Positions 1 through 9,474 of a stretch of 64,000 nt of DNA are shown in pieces. Positions within the stretch are counted from its first letter, which is position 1; each line of letters opens with the position of its first letter. Both the position numbers and the translations under genes were made by a program. The DNA is from Pseudomonadota bacterium (GTDB taxonomy: Bacteria; Pseudomonadota; Gammaproteobacteria; Burkholderiales; Thiobacillaceae), in assembly GCA_021847835.1 (NCBI GenBank), contig JAJZPR010000001.1, positions 124,001-188,000 of the forward strand, read 5' to 3'. The notes beneath the pieces were generated by a model. It was not told the DNA's origin. It saw nothing but the letters and a program-made list of their open reading frames with translations, and made no database searches.

Positions 1-1159
1 GGAAGTTGTAGCCGCCCAGCCAGCCGGTCACGTCCGTCACCTCGCCGATGAAGAACAGGCCGGGCACGGCATTGGCCTGCATGGTCTTGGACGACAGCGC
101 GCGCGTGTCCACGCCGCCCAGGGTGACCTCGGCCTTGGTGTAGCCCAGCGTGCCGGAAGGCATCAGCGGCCACGCGTTCAGCAGGTGTGCGACTTGTTCC
201 AGCGCCTTGGCGGAGAGTTCGGCCAGCGGACGGGTAATGCCTTGCATGGCGCACCATTCCTGCGCGAAGCGGCGGGGCAGGGTGTCGCCCAGCAGGCTGG
301 CGAGCACGACATTCTGCTTGCGATGCGCCTCCAGCCAGGCTTCGGCATCCCGCTCGGGCAGCAGGTTGAGCGCGATGGGCTGCTTCTTGCCGGGCTTGTA
401 CTCCTGCATCTGCCAATAGCTGGAAATCTGCAGGATCGCCGGGCCGGACAGGCCGCGATGCGTGGCCAGGGCCTGCTCGCGGAATGACGGCGAATGTTTG
501 CCGCAGGTGGCGATGGTGTCGAAGGAGAGCCCGGCCAGTGGTTTCAGCACGGCCAGGGTTTCCGGCGGCAGCGCCAGCGGCACCAGCGCGGGCTTGGGCG
601 GCACCACGGGAATGTTGAACTGCTCGGCGAGCTGGTAGCCGAAGGGCGTGGCGCCCAGCGCCGGCGCGGCCAGTCCGCCGCTGGCGACGACCAGCGAGGC
701 GCAGCGAAATTTGCCCCGGCTGGTGACGAGCTCGAAACGGGCATCGCCTTGCCGCGGCGAGATCTTTTCCACCGTGCAGGGCTGCGCCCATTTCACGCCG
801 CCCTTGTCGCATTCGCGCTTGAGCATGGCGATGATGTCCTGCGCGCTGTCGTCGCAAAACAGCTGGCCCAGGGTTTTCTCGTGATGGCGGATGCCATGGC
901 GCTCGACCAGCTTGATGAAGTCCTGCGCGCCATACTGCGCCAGCGCCGAGCGGCTGAAGTGCGGGTTCTGCGACAGGAAGTTTTCCGGGCCGACCGAGCG
1001 GTTGGTGAAATTGCAGCGTCCGCCGCCGGAAATGCGGATGCGCTCGCCGATTTTGGCGGCATGGTCGATGAGCAGCACGCTGCGCCCGCGCTGCCCGGCC
1101 TGCGCGGCGCACATCATGCCTGCCGCGCCGGCGCCGATGATGATGACGTCGAATTGCAT
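1..1159 (-). CDS. HI0933/YhiN-family FAD-dependent oxidoreductase (C-terminus cut by window edge)
   Basis: The reading frame starts at ATG 1159 and runs open to base 1, so its C-terminus lies outside the window. The N-terminus is a dinucleotide-binding motif (MQFDVIIIGAGAAGMMCA), followed by an ISGGGRCNFTN segment. The last visible part reads GLFFIGEVTDVTGWLGGYNF, which is typical of the HI0933 (BaiN/YhiN, aminoacetone-oxidase-like) flavoprotein family. Members bind FAD, but their physiological substrate is mostly unknown. The gene points away from the denitrification genes and is probably unrelated to them. Its two ends recur as a broken copy at 35.2-35.6 kb. Confidence 0.85.
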   Translation of the reverse strand, partial: MQFDVIIIGAGAAGMMCAAQAGQRGRSVLLIDHAAKIGERIRISGGGRCNFTNRSVGPENFLSQNPHFSRSALAQYGAQDFIKLVERHGIRHHEKTLGQLFCDDSAQDIIAMLKRECDKGGVKWAQPCTVEKISPRQGDARFELVTSRGKFRCASLVVASGGLAAPALGATPFGYQLAEQFNIPVVPPKPALVPLALPPETLAVLKPLAGLSFDTIATCGKHSPSFREQALATHRGLSGPAILQISSYWQMQEYKPGKKQPIALNLLPERDAEAWLEAHRKQNVVLASLLGDTLPRRFAQEWCAMQGITRPLAELSAKALEQVAHLLNAWPLMPSGTLGYTKAEVTLGGVDTRALSSKTMQANAVPGLFFIGEVTDVTGWLGGYNF

Positions 1160-1356
1160 CGGCCGATTGTCTTATGAAACGCAGCGGCCGGCCATGGCTT
1201 CAGGCATTTATGCCGGGGCTTGACGTGCCGTTTCAGTTACACGCGCCCCCCTGTTCCCTGTCTGGCGCTAATATTCATTTATCCATGCATGGCTGTTGGA
1301 TTAAATATTTATTAATATGCTAATATATTAATATTGATGGAAGAGAGGGGAATGCC

Positions 1357-2403
1357 ATGTTGTACCGTCTGATTGCCGCAATCCTGCTTGCCGGGCTCGC
1401 GCAGGCACCTGCCGCAGCCGCGCCATCCGGAGAAAAACTCTACGCGCGCAACTGCGCCGCCTGCCATGGCGCCAAGGGCGACGGCGGCATAGGCGTACCG
1501 CTTGCCCTGCCTTCCTTCCAGGCCGCCATCAGCGACGATTACCTGCGCAAGACCATACGCCTCGGGCGGCCGGGCCGGGTGATGCCGTCGTTTTCGCATC
1601 TGTCCAAGCGGGAAATCGAGGCCATCGTGCGCCACGTGCGCGCCTGGAACAAGAGCCCTGCTGTTACCTATTCGCGGCGTCCGGTGAAGGGCGATCCCGT
1701 GCACGGCAGGCAGCTGTTCGGACAATATTGCGCTGCCTGCCATGGCGCGAACGGCGAGGGCAGCAAAGGCACCGGGGTGACCTTTTCGCGCCCGCGCGAT
1801 CTGCCCATCATGGCGCCTGCGCTGAACAACCCCGGTTTTCTTGCCGCCGCGCCCGATGCCATGATCAAGGCCACGCTGATGCGGGGACGCGAGGGCACGC
1901 CGATGACTTCCTTTCTCAAGCAGGGGCTGAAGGAAAAGGACATCAACGATATCGTGAGCTACGTGCGCAGCTTCGCAAAACAGCCGCTGCATGAAAGCGC
2001 GCAGATACTGGAGGCGGAGAGCCCGGTGATCGTGCGCGACTCGCCCTACGACCTGAAAACCACGGTGGAAAACGTCCTGCAGGCGGTGAGCAACAACAAC
2101 TTCTTCTACGGTCGCGTGCAGACGCTGGAATACGGGCTGACCGAGCCCGCCAGGGAAAACCCGAAGCAGGTGATCGTCTATTTCTGCAACATCAGCCTGC
2201 TCAATCAGGCGCTGGCGGTCGATCCGCGCGTGGGCATGTTCCTGCCCTGCCGCATCACCATCCTGGAAAGAAACGGCAAGGTGCAGGTGATGTCGGTCAA
2301 TCCCAAGGTGCTGAGCCGCCTGTTCAACAATTCCGAACTCAATCGCCTGTGCGAGCAGATGAGCGAAAGCTACACCCGGATCCTGGAGGAGGCGACGATA
2401 TGA
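1357..2403 (+). CDS. Diheme cytochrome c fused to a DUF302 domain
   Basis: This 348-residue protein has an export signal at residues 1-22 and two monoheme cytochrome c modules, with CAACH at residues 33-37 and again at 125-129. Both are followed by MPSF- or MTSF-type stretches that can supply the Met ligand. From about residue 225 the protein is a DUF302-like domain. It is probably a periplasmic electron carrier whose DUF302 part binds an unknown ligand or partner. The next gene is a free-standing DUF302 protein that overlaps it by ATGA, so the two are translationally coupled. The upstream 200 bp are strikingly AT-rich (1290-1335) and probably hold the promoter. I see no DNR box there. The fusion is visible in one uninterrupted frame; its role is not known to me. 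Confidence 0.8.
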   Translation: MLYRLIAAILLAGLAQAPAAAAPSGEKLYARNCAACHGAKGDGGIGVPLALPSFQAAISDDYLRKTIRLGRPGRVMPSFSHLSKREIEAIVRHVRAWNKSPAVTYSRRPVKGDPVHGRQLFGQYCAACHGANGEGSKGTGVTFSRPRDLPIMAPALNNPGFLAAAPDAMIKATLMRGREGTPMTSFLKQGLKEKDINDIVSYVRSFAKQPLHESAQILEAESPVIVRDSPYDLKTTVENVLQAVSNNNFFYGRVQTLEYGLTEPARENPKQVIVYFCNISLLNQALAVDPRVGMFLPCRITILERNGKVQVMSVNPKVLSRLFNNSELNRLCEQMSESYTRILEEATI

Positions 2404-2858
2404 AAAAGTTCACGCAATGGATGGCGGCCCTTGGTCTGGCCTGGCTGCTGGCAGCGCCCGCCGCTGCGGATGATCTGATGATGGCGCGCGTGGACAAGCC
2501 TTTCCCGGAAGCGATGGCCATCCTGCAAAGCGCCATTTCCTCGCGCGGCTACAAGATCACGCGCTTGCAGGAAGTGAACGAGAATCTGGAGCGGCGCGAT
2601 TACAAGAGCGACATGTACCGCGTGGTGTATTTCGGCAAATACGAGGAAGTGAAGCGGCTGACTGCCAAGCATCCCGATCTGATTCCCTTCCTGCCGCTCA
2701 ACATCACGATCTTCGCCGAAGGCGACCAGGCCATCCTGGTGGCGAGCCATCCGCGCTCGCTGACGCGCTTCTTCCCGGACCGCTCCCTCAAGCCGCTGTT
2801 CGAACGCTGGGAGAAGGACATCGTGGCGATCATGGACGAGGCGCGCGAATCGCAATAG
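2400..2858 (+). CDS. Exported DUF302 protein
   Basis: A 152-residue protein. ATG 2400 overlaps the stop of the cytochrome gene (ATGA). It begins MKKFTQWMAALGLAWLLAAP with an AAADD cleavage region, so it should be periplasmic. The mature part matches the C-terminal domain of the preceding cytochrome in layout: a conserved GY-type beta strand, a 'VVYFGKY' strand and a final helix. This suggests the pair arose by duplication. DUF302 proteins often sit beside cytochromes and sulfur-oxidation genes, and their biochemical function is unsettled. Longer starts upstream would read inside the cytochrome gene and remove the signal peptide from the N-terminus. Confidence 0.75.
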   Translation: MKKFTQWMAALGLAWLLAAPAAADDLMMARVDKPFPEAMAILQSAISSRGYKITRLQEVNENLERRDYKSDMYRVVYFGKYEEVKRLTAKHPDLIPFLPLNITIFAEGDQAILVASHPRSLTRFFPDRSLKPLFERWEKDIVAIMDEARESQ

Positions 2859-3009
2859 TTGCCCGCGGGCTTGCGGCATTTTGCCGCTTCCTGCCCGTGC
2901 GCTGGAACGCTATCCCGAGTATTTCGAGCACCCGGACTGGCCCAGGCCGGAAGACAAAAAATCTTCGAACTCCGCCATGTAGGCAGCAACTGGCGAGCAG
3001 TTGGCCGGC

Positions 3010-3696
3010 TCAGCCTTGATGTCGCCGCAGCCTTTCGGCGTCGTGCACGATGATGGTGCGCCCATGCACGCTCAGCAGCGCCTGTTCCGAGAGGGTGTGC
3101 AGAATGCGCGACAATGTCTCGGGCGTCAGGTTGAGCCGCGAGGCGACGACGCTCTTGCACGCGGGCAATTCGATTTCCATGCCGTCCGGCGTCATGTTGC
3201 CGGGCTGCTCCAGCAGGAAACCGATCATGCGCTGCATGCCCGAACGCAGCGAATAGGCTTCCACGTCCTGGATCAGTCCGTGCAGGCGGATGCTCATCCC
3301 CGCAAGCATCTTGCGCGCGAATTCGGGGCCGCGTTCGATGACGGCGAAGATCGCCGGCTTGGCGATGTGAAGCACAAGAGTGTCAGTAAGCGCCTGGGCG
3401 GACACGGGATAGGGTTTTTCCATGAACATCACCGCCTCGCCGAAGCTTTGCCCCGGTCCGATGATCTCGACCACCTTCTCGGTGCCATTGACGGAAGGGA
3501 AGGCGAGCTTGATCTGGCCGTAGGCCACGACGTAGAAGCCGTGCGGCGGATCGCCCTTCTGGAACAGGATTTCGTTCTTGCTTACCCGGTGTTCGAATGT
3601 GCCTTGCGCCAGGTTCTTGATCTCGTCGGCGTCGAGTTGCCGGAACAGCGGCAGGTTGGCAAGCATGCCGCATACGTCGACTTTTCTTTCCGACAT
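3010..3696 (-). CDS. dnr: Crp/Fnr-family regulator, DNR-like (NO-responsive)
   Basis: A 228-residue regulator with an N-terminal cyclic-nucleotide-binding-like beta roll (residues ~15-130, including GFYVVAYGQIKLAF and GEAVMF), a dimerisation helix, and a C-terminal helix-turn-helix whose recognition helix is LTPETLSRIL. The E-x-x-S-R pattern is the one that reads TTGAT half sites in FNR/DNR proteins. The N-terminal cysteine cluster of oxygen-sensing FNR is absent; only one Cys is near the start. This favours a DNR/NNR-type heme or NO sensor. A perfect box lies at 3838-3851 upstream of this gene, and similar boxes precede nirS, nap and nor, which supports the assignment. An alternative ATG at 3708 would add four residues. 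Confidence 0.85.
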   Translation of the reverse strand: MSERKVDVCGMLANLPLFRQLDADEIKNLAQGTFEHRVSKNEILFQKGDPPHGFYVVAYGQIKLAFPSVNGTEKVVEIIGPGQSFGEAVMFMEKPYPVSAQALTDTLVLHIAKPAIFAVIERGPEFARKMLAGMSIRLHGLIQDVEAYSLRSGMQRMIGFLLEQPGNMTPDGMEIELPACKSVVASRLNLTPETLSRILHTLSEQALLSVHGRTIIVHDAERLRRHQG

Positions 3697-3837
3697 TGCC
3701 TTTTCCATTGGCCTTGAGTGCGCAAACCTTACTCCCGATGATGCGCCAATGCAACTGCGCGCCCGGCGCCGCCGACAGGCCGGGCCGTCATGCATTTTGG
3801 CCGTCCGGGCAGCCACCGCCGGAACGCTCGGCTTCCC

Positions 3838-3851
3838 TTGATTTGCATCAA
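3838..3851. promoter_or_regulatory. FNR/DNR box between dnr and ccmA
   Basis: TTGATTTGCATCAA is a perfect TTGAT-N4-ATCAA palindrome. It lies 141 bp upstream of the dnr start and about 150 bp upstream of the chosen ccmA start, so it could serve either or both divergent units. Confidence 0.75.
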
Positions 3852-3999
3852 GGCGCCCGCCGCCTGGGTGTGACACCCTTGTACGCACAACTCGAACCGA
3901 TAGACCAGCAGAGATAGCCGGGACTCGTCTGCCTTGAAGAATCACAGCGACACCAACTCGTCGGTATGCCGAGCGGCCCTGGGGCCACCGGCCGGCGCC

Positions 4000-4657
<658 letters not shown>

Positions 4658-4671
<14 letters not shown>

Positions 4672-5335
4672 GGTCATCGGGCTGATGGTCTGGAAGGACG
4701 GCCTCAGCGAACTGCGCAGCCGCGAGAACATCGCCTCGATGTTCTTTTTCGCGCTGCTGATCCTGTTCATTTTCAATTTCTCCCTGCCGCTCGACCAGCG
4801 CGTCGCGCAAACGCTGGCGCCGGGCCTGATCTGGATCGCCTTCGGCTTCACCGGCGTCATCGGCCTCGGCCGCTCGTTTCTCGCCGAGCGCGACAACGAC
4901 TGTCTGGAGGCGCTGCTGAGCGCGCCGGTGCCGAAGGGCGCGCTCTACCTGGGCAAGCTGCTCGGCAACTTCCTGTTCATGATGGTGGCGGAAGTGCTGC
5001 TGTTCCCGCTGTTGGTCCTGTTTCTCAACCTGGAAATGCGCGGGAACCCGGCCCTGTTGCTGCTGGTGTTCGTCCTCGGCACGCTGGGCCTGGCCGCCCT
5101 GGGCACCTTGTTCTCGGCCATGATGGTGCAGGTGCGCGCGCGCGAGGTGATGTTTCCCATCCTGATGCTGCCGCTGGCGGCGCCGGTGATGATCGCGGCG
5201 GTGCAGGCGACCGCCGGCATCCTCCACGGCAGCCCATGGGCACAGCATGCCGGCTGGGTTTCCCTGCTCGCGGCGTTCGACCTGATTTTCGTCGTGATCG
5301 CATTCTGGACGTTCGAATTCATTCTGGAGGGATGA
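4658..5335 (+). CDS. ccmB: Heme exporter membrane protein CcmB
   Basis: A 225-residue integral membrane protein with about six hydrophobic segments, the usual size and layout for CcmB. It starts inside the end of ccmA and its stop overlaps the start of ccmC. CcmB is the permease partner of CcmA in the CcmABCD complex of the inner membrane. The N-terminal sequence reads LMVWKDGLSELRSRENI, a recognisable CcmB entry segment, and LDQRVAQTLAPGLIWI follows the first helix. Confidence 0.9.
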
Positions 5336-6030
5336 TGGATCTGCTGCAGAAGGGACGCAACGCAATCGGCCTGGCCGCCTGGGCCGTGCTTGCCGCCGGC
5401 CTGTATCTTTCGCTGGTGTGGGCGCCCGCCGACCATTACCAGGGCGAGGTGGCGCGCATCATGAGCCTGCACGTGCCGCTGGCAAAGGTGTCGCTGCTGG
5501 CGTATTTCGTCGCCTTCGTCGCCAGCATTGCCTACATCCGGAAGCGCGGCGCGCGCGCCGACAATCTCGCCCATGCCTCCATCGCCACCGGCATCGTGTT
5601 CACCCTGGCGGCCATTCTCACCGGCGCGTTCTGGGGCAAGCCAACCTGGAACGTGTGGTGGACCTGGGACGCCCGGCTGGTGTCGTTCGCTGTGCTGCTG
5701 ATGCTGATGGCGGGATACCTGATGCTGCGTGCTTTCGTCGAGGAGCGCGAACGTGCCGCGCGCTATGCCGCGGTGCTGGCGATCGTCGGCTTCGTCGACC
5801 TGCCCATCATTCACCTGTCGGTGAGCTGGTGGCGCACGCTGCACCAGCCGGCCTCGCTGTCCGCGAAGGGGCTCTCCATCGCGCCGGACATGCTGGCGGC
5901 AGTCCTGGCGATGACGGCGGGAATGCTTCTGCTCTACGTCTATCTCACCCTGCTGGTCTGCCGCAGGCTGGAACTGGGCGCGCGGCTGGATGCAAAACGG
6001 GAACAAGGCCTGCGCGAGGCCGGACTATGA
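5332..6030 (+). CDS. ccmC: Heme-handling protein CcmC
   Basis: A 232-residue membrane protein of the heme-handling protein family. It carries the tryptophan-rich WWD signature (GKPTWNVWWTWDARLVS) in a periplasmic loop between hydrophobic helices. This loop presents heme to CcmE. ATG 5332 overlaps the ccmB stop, and a second ATG follows directly at 5335. The C-terminus overlaps the next gene by ATGA, so the unit is translationally coupled. Confidence 0.92.
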   Translation: MMDLLQKGRNAIGLAAWAVLAAGLYLSLVWAPADHYQGEVARIMSLHVPLAKVSLLAYFVAFVASIAYIRKRGARADNLAHASIATGIVFTLAAILTGAFWGKPTWNVWWTWDARLVSFAVLLMLMAGYLMLRAFVEERERAARYAAVLAIVGFVDLPIIHLSVSWWRTLHQPASLSAKGLSIAPDMLAAVLAMTAGMLLLYVYLTLLVCRRLELGARLDAKREQGLREAGL

Positions 6031-6488
6031 GCGGATTCGGCATGAAAAGCTGGCTGCTGGTGGCAACCCTGCTGCTGACAACGGCCGGCCTGGCTTATGA
6101 CCGCTACGCGCATGCGCTGGCCTCGGTGCCGCCGCAGGCCGTGGCCGCGGCGGCCGAAGGCGGCAACGTGCGGGTGCTGGGCCGGGTGCGGGCCGGCAGC
6201 ATCGAGTCGAATGGCGATGCGCTCGGCTTCGTGCTGGAGGATGGCGGCGGCGCGGTCCGGGTCGCCTACCGCGGCCCGGACCGGGAGACGGTGCGCGAGC
6301 TGAAGCGCCTGCTGGTGTCCGGCCGGCGCCTGGCGGACGGCGGCATCGAGGCGGACACGGTCGGTATCGCCGCCCATTACGGTTTCGTCGCCGCCGCCTA
6401 CGGCCTGGCATTCGCCTTGCTGCTGGGCTTTGCCTGGGTGCAGGAGCGCGCCGCGCGGGCACTGGAACAGGCGCTGGAGCAGCCATGA
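6027..6488 (+). CDS. CcmE-like OB-fold domain joined to a CcmD-like membrane tail
   Basis: This 153-residue protein occupies the position of ccmD, which is normally a peptide of about 50-70 residues. Residues 1-25 form a signal anchor. Residues ~46-112 read as a small beta-rich domain (NVRVLGRVRAGSIE, GFVLEDGGGAVRVAYRG) resembling the OB fold of CcmE, but with no CcmE heme-binding His-x3-Tyr motif. Residues 117-150 are a single membrane helix followed by a charged helix (HYGFVAAAYGLAFALLLGF, then QERAARALEQ), much like CcmD. I infer a CcmD with an extra periplasmic domain. The frame is uninterrupted and overlaps both neighbours. The function is inferred from position and shape only. Confidence 0.6.
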   Translation: MSGFGMKSWLLVATLLLTTAGLAYDRYAHALASVPPQAVAAAAEGGNVRVLGRVRAGSIESNGDALGFVLEDGGGAVRVAYRGPDRETVRELKRLLVSGRRLADGGIEADTVGIAAHYGFVAAAYGLAFALLLGFAWVQERAARALEQALEQP

Positions 6489-6937
6489 GCGCGGGCAGGA
6501 AGTGGGGCCTGATCGGCAGTGCGGCGGCGGTGGCGGCGGCGCTGGCCTATCTCGTGTCCGGCAGCTTCGGCGATGCGCTGGTGTATTTCTATACGCCGTC
6601 CGAAGTCGTGAAGCTGACGGACGGAAACCCTGACCGGAAGATACGCGTCGGCGGCATGGTGGAGCAGGGCAGCCTGGCGGTGACGCCGCAGTCGCTGAAA
6701 ATCGGCTTTCGCCTGACCGACGGCGAAACGACGATTCCGGTGGCGTACGAGGGCGTGCCGCCCGACCTGTTCAAGGAGGGCCAGGGCGCGGTGGTGGAGG
6801 GCGTCTGGCGCGCCGATCGCGTGTTCCAGGCCAGCTTCATCATGGCCAAGCATGCCGAGGATTACATGCCGGTCGAGATGAAGCGCGCCGGCCATGAACT
6901 GCCCAAGGAGGACTGGCTGAAAAGCCTGCGCGATTAG
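6485..6937 (+). CDS. ccmE: Heme chaperone CcmE
   Basis: A 150-residue membrane-anchored periplasmic protein. One N-terminal helix is followed by the OB domain and the heme-attachment segment AKHAEDYMP, with His123 and Tyr127 in the places of the covalent heme ligands known from E. coli CcmE. It receives heme from CcmC and delivers it to CcmF/H. The start overlaps the preceding gene (ATGA). A 24-bp gap separates it from ccmF. Confidence 0.92.
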   Translation: MSAGRKWGLIGSAAAVAAALAYLVSGSFGDALVYFYTPSEVVKLTDGNPDRKIRVGGMVEQGSLAVTPQSLKIGFRLTDGETTIPVAYEGVPPDLFKEGQGAVVEGVWRADRVFQASFIMAKHAEDYMPVEMKRAGHELPKEDWLKSLRD

Positions 6938-6961
6938 CCGCGTGCGCCCAGCCTTCCCGAC

Positions 6962-8917
6962 ATGTTCACAGAGATATCCCGCTTCGCCGTCCTGCTCGCC
7001 CTGAGCCTCGCGGCCATCGGCGTGGCGGCGCCCCTGGCCGCCCTGTGCACCGGCTCGCCCGCCTGGGTAAGGGTCGGGCGCCAGGCGGCCTATCTGGCCT
7101 TTGCCATGCTGACGCTGGGCATGGCGGGGCTGGAATACGCCTTCCTCAGCCACGACTATTCCCTGGCCTACGTGGCCGCGCATTCCAATGACGCTCTGCC
7201 GCTGTTCTACCTGGCCACCGCGCTGTGGGGCGGGCACGAGGGCTCGCTGCTGCTGTGGGCGTGGCTGCTGTCGCTCTATGCCGCGCTGGCCGCGCGCCTG
7301 CACTGGAACAGCCATCCGCGCACCCTGCCCTACCTGCTGCTGGTGACCTCGGCCCTGCTGTTCGGCTTTCTGTGCATGATCGTGTTCCTGTCCAGCCCGT
7401 TCGAGCGCCTGCCCGAGATTCCCGCGGACGGGCAGGGGCTCAATCCCCTGCTGCAGGACCCCGGCATGGTGTTCCATCCGCCCTTCCTGTACATGGGCTA
7501 CGTCGGCTTCGCCATTCCCTTCGCCTTCGCCATGGCGGCATTGTTGTCCGGGCGGGTGAGCGAGGAGTGGCTGAGGGCGACGCGGCGCTGGACCCTGTTC
7601 GCCTGGCTGATGCTGACTTTCGGCATCGTCATGGGCGGCTACTGGGCGTACTACGAACTGGGCTGGGGCGGCTACTGGGCCTGGGATCCGGTGGAGAACG
7701 CCTCGTTCATGCCCTGGCTGACCGCCACCGCCTTCCTGCACTCGACGATGGTGCAGGAAACACGGCGCAGCTTCAAGGTGTGGAACCTGTTCCTGATCAT
7801 CCTCACCTTCGCGCTGTCGCTGCTGGGCACCTTCCTGGTGCGCTCGGGCGTGGTCTCGTCGGTGCATTCCTTCGCCAGCGATCCCGCGCGCGGGATGTAT
7901 CTCCTGCTGTTCCTGAGCGTCGTGCTGGCATTGGGCTTCGGCGCGCTGATCGCGCGCAGCGGCCGGCTCGGGAGCGAGGCGGGCATCGATTCGCCGGCTT
8001 CGCGCGAAGCCGCCTTCCTCGCCAACAACCTGCTTTTCCTGGTGGCGGCGGCGACGGTGTGCGTCGGCACGCTCTATCCGCTGTTCCTGGAGGCGCTCAC
8101 CGGCGGCAAGGTCACGGTCGGCGCGCCCTATTACAACCAGGTCATGCCGCCGCTGATGCTGGGGGTCGTCCTGCTCATGGGCGTCGGCCCGCTGATCCCG
8201 TGGCGCCGCGCGTCCGCCGCCAGGCTGAGGAAGGATTTCCTGCTGCCCGCGGGGGGCGCCCTCGCGGCGTCGGCGTCGGCTTTCGCGCTGGGCGTGCGCG
8301 AGGCGTATCCGCTGATCGGTCTGGCCGTCGCCGGTTTCGCCGCGGTGGCGATTGCGCTCAATTTCCGCGACGCGGCGCGCGGCACGATGCGGCGCGACGG
8401 CCTGCCCTGGGCACGCGCAATGTGGGCGGCGATGGCCAGAAACAAACGCCGCTTCGGCGGGCTCATCGTGCATGCCGGCGTCGTGATGACGATGCTCGGG
8501 CTGATCGGCTCGGGCGCGTTCCGGACGGAAAAGGATCTGTTGCTGAAGGCGGGCGACAGCTTCGCTCTGGGCGGCTACACGGTGCTGTTCCGGGGGGCGG
8601 CGTACCGCGACGGCCACAATTACGAAGCGCTGGCCGCATCGTTCGAAGTCCGGCGCGGCGCGGAGAAAATCGCCGACCTCCGGCCCGAGCGGCGGCGTTA
8701 CGCCAATTCCGCCACGCCCACCACCGAGGCGGCGATCCACGGCACCTGGCTGCGCGACCTGTACCTGACCCTGGGCAGCGCCAACGGCGAGGCGTATGCG
8801 GTCAAGGCCTATCTCAATCCGCTGGTGAAATGGATCTGGGCGGGCGTGATCGTGATGGGGCTGGGCACCCTGTTCGCCCTGTTGCAGGGGCGGCGGCGCA
8901 AGGCGGGGGCGGCATGA
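6962..8917 (+). CDS. ccmF: Cytochrome c heme lyase subunit CcmF
   Basis: A 651-residue polytopic protein of normal family length. It has the WWD domain (GWGGYWAWDPVENASFMPWL) and an upstream WGGHEGSLLLWAW segment, both diagnostic of CcmF/NrfE. It ligates heme to CXXCH apocytochromes together with CcmH. It lies in the middle of the ccm operon, and its stop overlaps the ccmG start. The many c-type cytochromes in this window are its expected substrates. Confidence 0.93.
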   Translation: MFTEISRFAVLLALSLAAIGVAAPLAALCTGSPAWVRVGRQAAYLAFAMLTLGMAGLEYAFLSHDYSLAYVAAHSNDALPLFYLATALWGGHEGSLLLWAWLLSLYAALAARLHWNSHPRTLPYLLLVTSALLFGFLCMIVFLSSPFERLPEIPADGQGLNPLLQDPGMVFHPPFLYMGYVGFAIPFAFAMAALLSGRVSEEWLRATRRWTLFAWLMLTFGIVMGGYWAYYELGWGGYWAWDPVENASFMPWLTATAFLHSTMVQETRRSFKVWNLFLIILTFALSLLGTFLVRSGVVSSVHSFASDPARGMYLLLFLSVVLALGFGALIARSGRLGSEAGIDSPASREAAFLANNLLFLVAAATVCVGTLYPLFLEALTGGKVTVGAPYYNQVMPPLMLGVVLLMGVGPLIPWRRASAARLRKDFLLPAGGALAASASAFALGVREAYPLIGLAVAGFAAVAIALNFRDAARGTMRRDGLPWARAMWAAMARNKRRFGGLIVHAGVVMTMLGLIGSGAFRTEKDLLLKAGDSFALGGYTVLFRGAAYRDGHNYEALAASFEVRRGAEKIADLRPERRRYANSATPTTEAAIHGTWLRDLYLTLGSANGEAYAVKAYLNPLVKWIWAGVIVMGLGTLFALLQGRRRKAGAA

Positions 8918-9474
8918 GGACCGGCGCGAAAATCGCCCTCGCCGTCGTCCTGCTGGGGCTGCTCGCGCTGTTCTGGCGCGGGCTCCAGCTCGACCCGCGC
9001 CACATTCCCGGCGTGCTGGAGGGCCGGACTGCATCGCCGTTCGCCGGCACGGACCTGATCGACGGCAGGCCCGTGAGCCTGGCGCAGCACAAGGGCAAGG
9101 TGGTGCTGCTCAATTTCTGGGCCTCGTGGTGCGTCGAGTGCGTCAGGGAGCACGCCAATCTGCTGGCCTTGCAGCGGCGCTTCGGCGCGCATTCCGATTT
9201 CGTCATGCTCGGCGTGGCGTATCAGGATAAGGCCGGGGATGCGCGCGCCTTCCTGGCGCGCATGGGCGCGGCCTACCCGAACATCCGCGACGGGCAGGGC
9301 GGCATCGGCATCGACTACGGCGTGTACGGCGTGCCCGAGACCTTCCTCATCGACCGCGACGGCACGATCCGCTGCAAGCACTCCGGGCCGCTGCTGGACG
9401 CAGCCTACGACAAGGTCGCCACGCGCTGGCTGCCCGCGCTGCTGGCGGGACGGGGGCTGGAATCATGCGAGTGA
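8914..9474 (+). CDS. ccmG: Thiol:disulfide interchange protein CcmG/DsbE
   Basis: A 186-residue membrane-anchored thioredoxin-like protein. The active site is WASWCVECVREH with Cys73 and Cys76. The cis-Pro loop is GVPETFLIDRDG, which also matches the CcmG-specific motif. It keeps apocytochrome or CcmH cysteines reduced in the periplasm. ATG 8914 overlaps the ccmF stop, and the end overlaps ccmH by 10 bp. Confidence 0.92.
   Translation: MRTGAKIALAVVLLGLLALFWRGLQLDPRHIPGVLEGRTASPFAGTDLIDGRPVSLAQHKGKVVLLNFWASWCVECVREHANLLALQRRFGAHSDFVMLGVAYQDKAGDARAFLARMGAAYPNIRDGQGGIGIDYGVYGVPETFLIDRDGTIRCKHSGPLLDAAYDKVATRWLPALLAGRGLESCE

Noticed and set aside
6398-9034. 878-residue minus-strand open frame opposite ccmF
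   Set aside because: It is a GC-skew shadow of ccmF, with a His/Gln/Arg-rich composition and no recognised fold.
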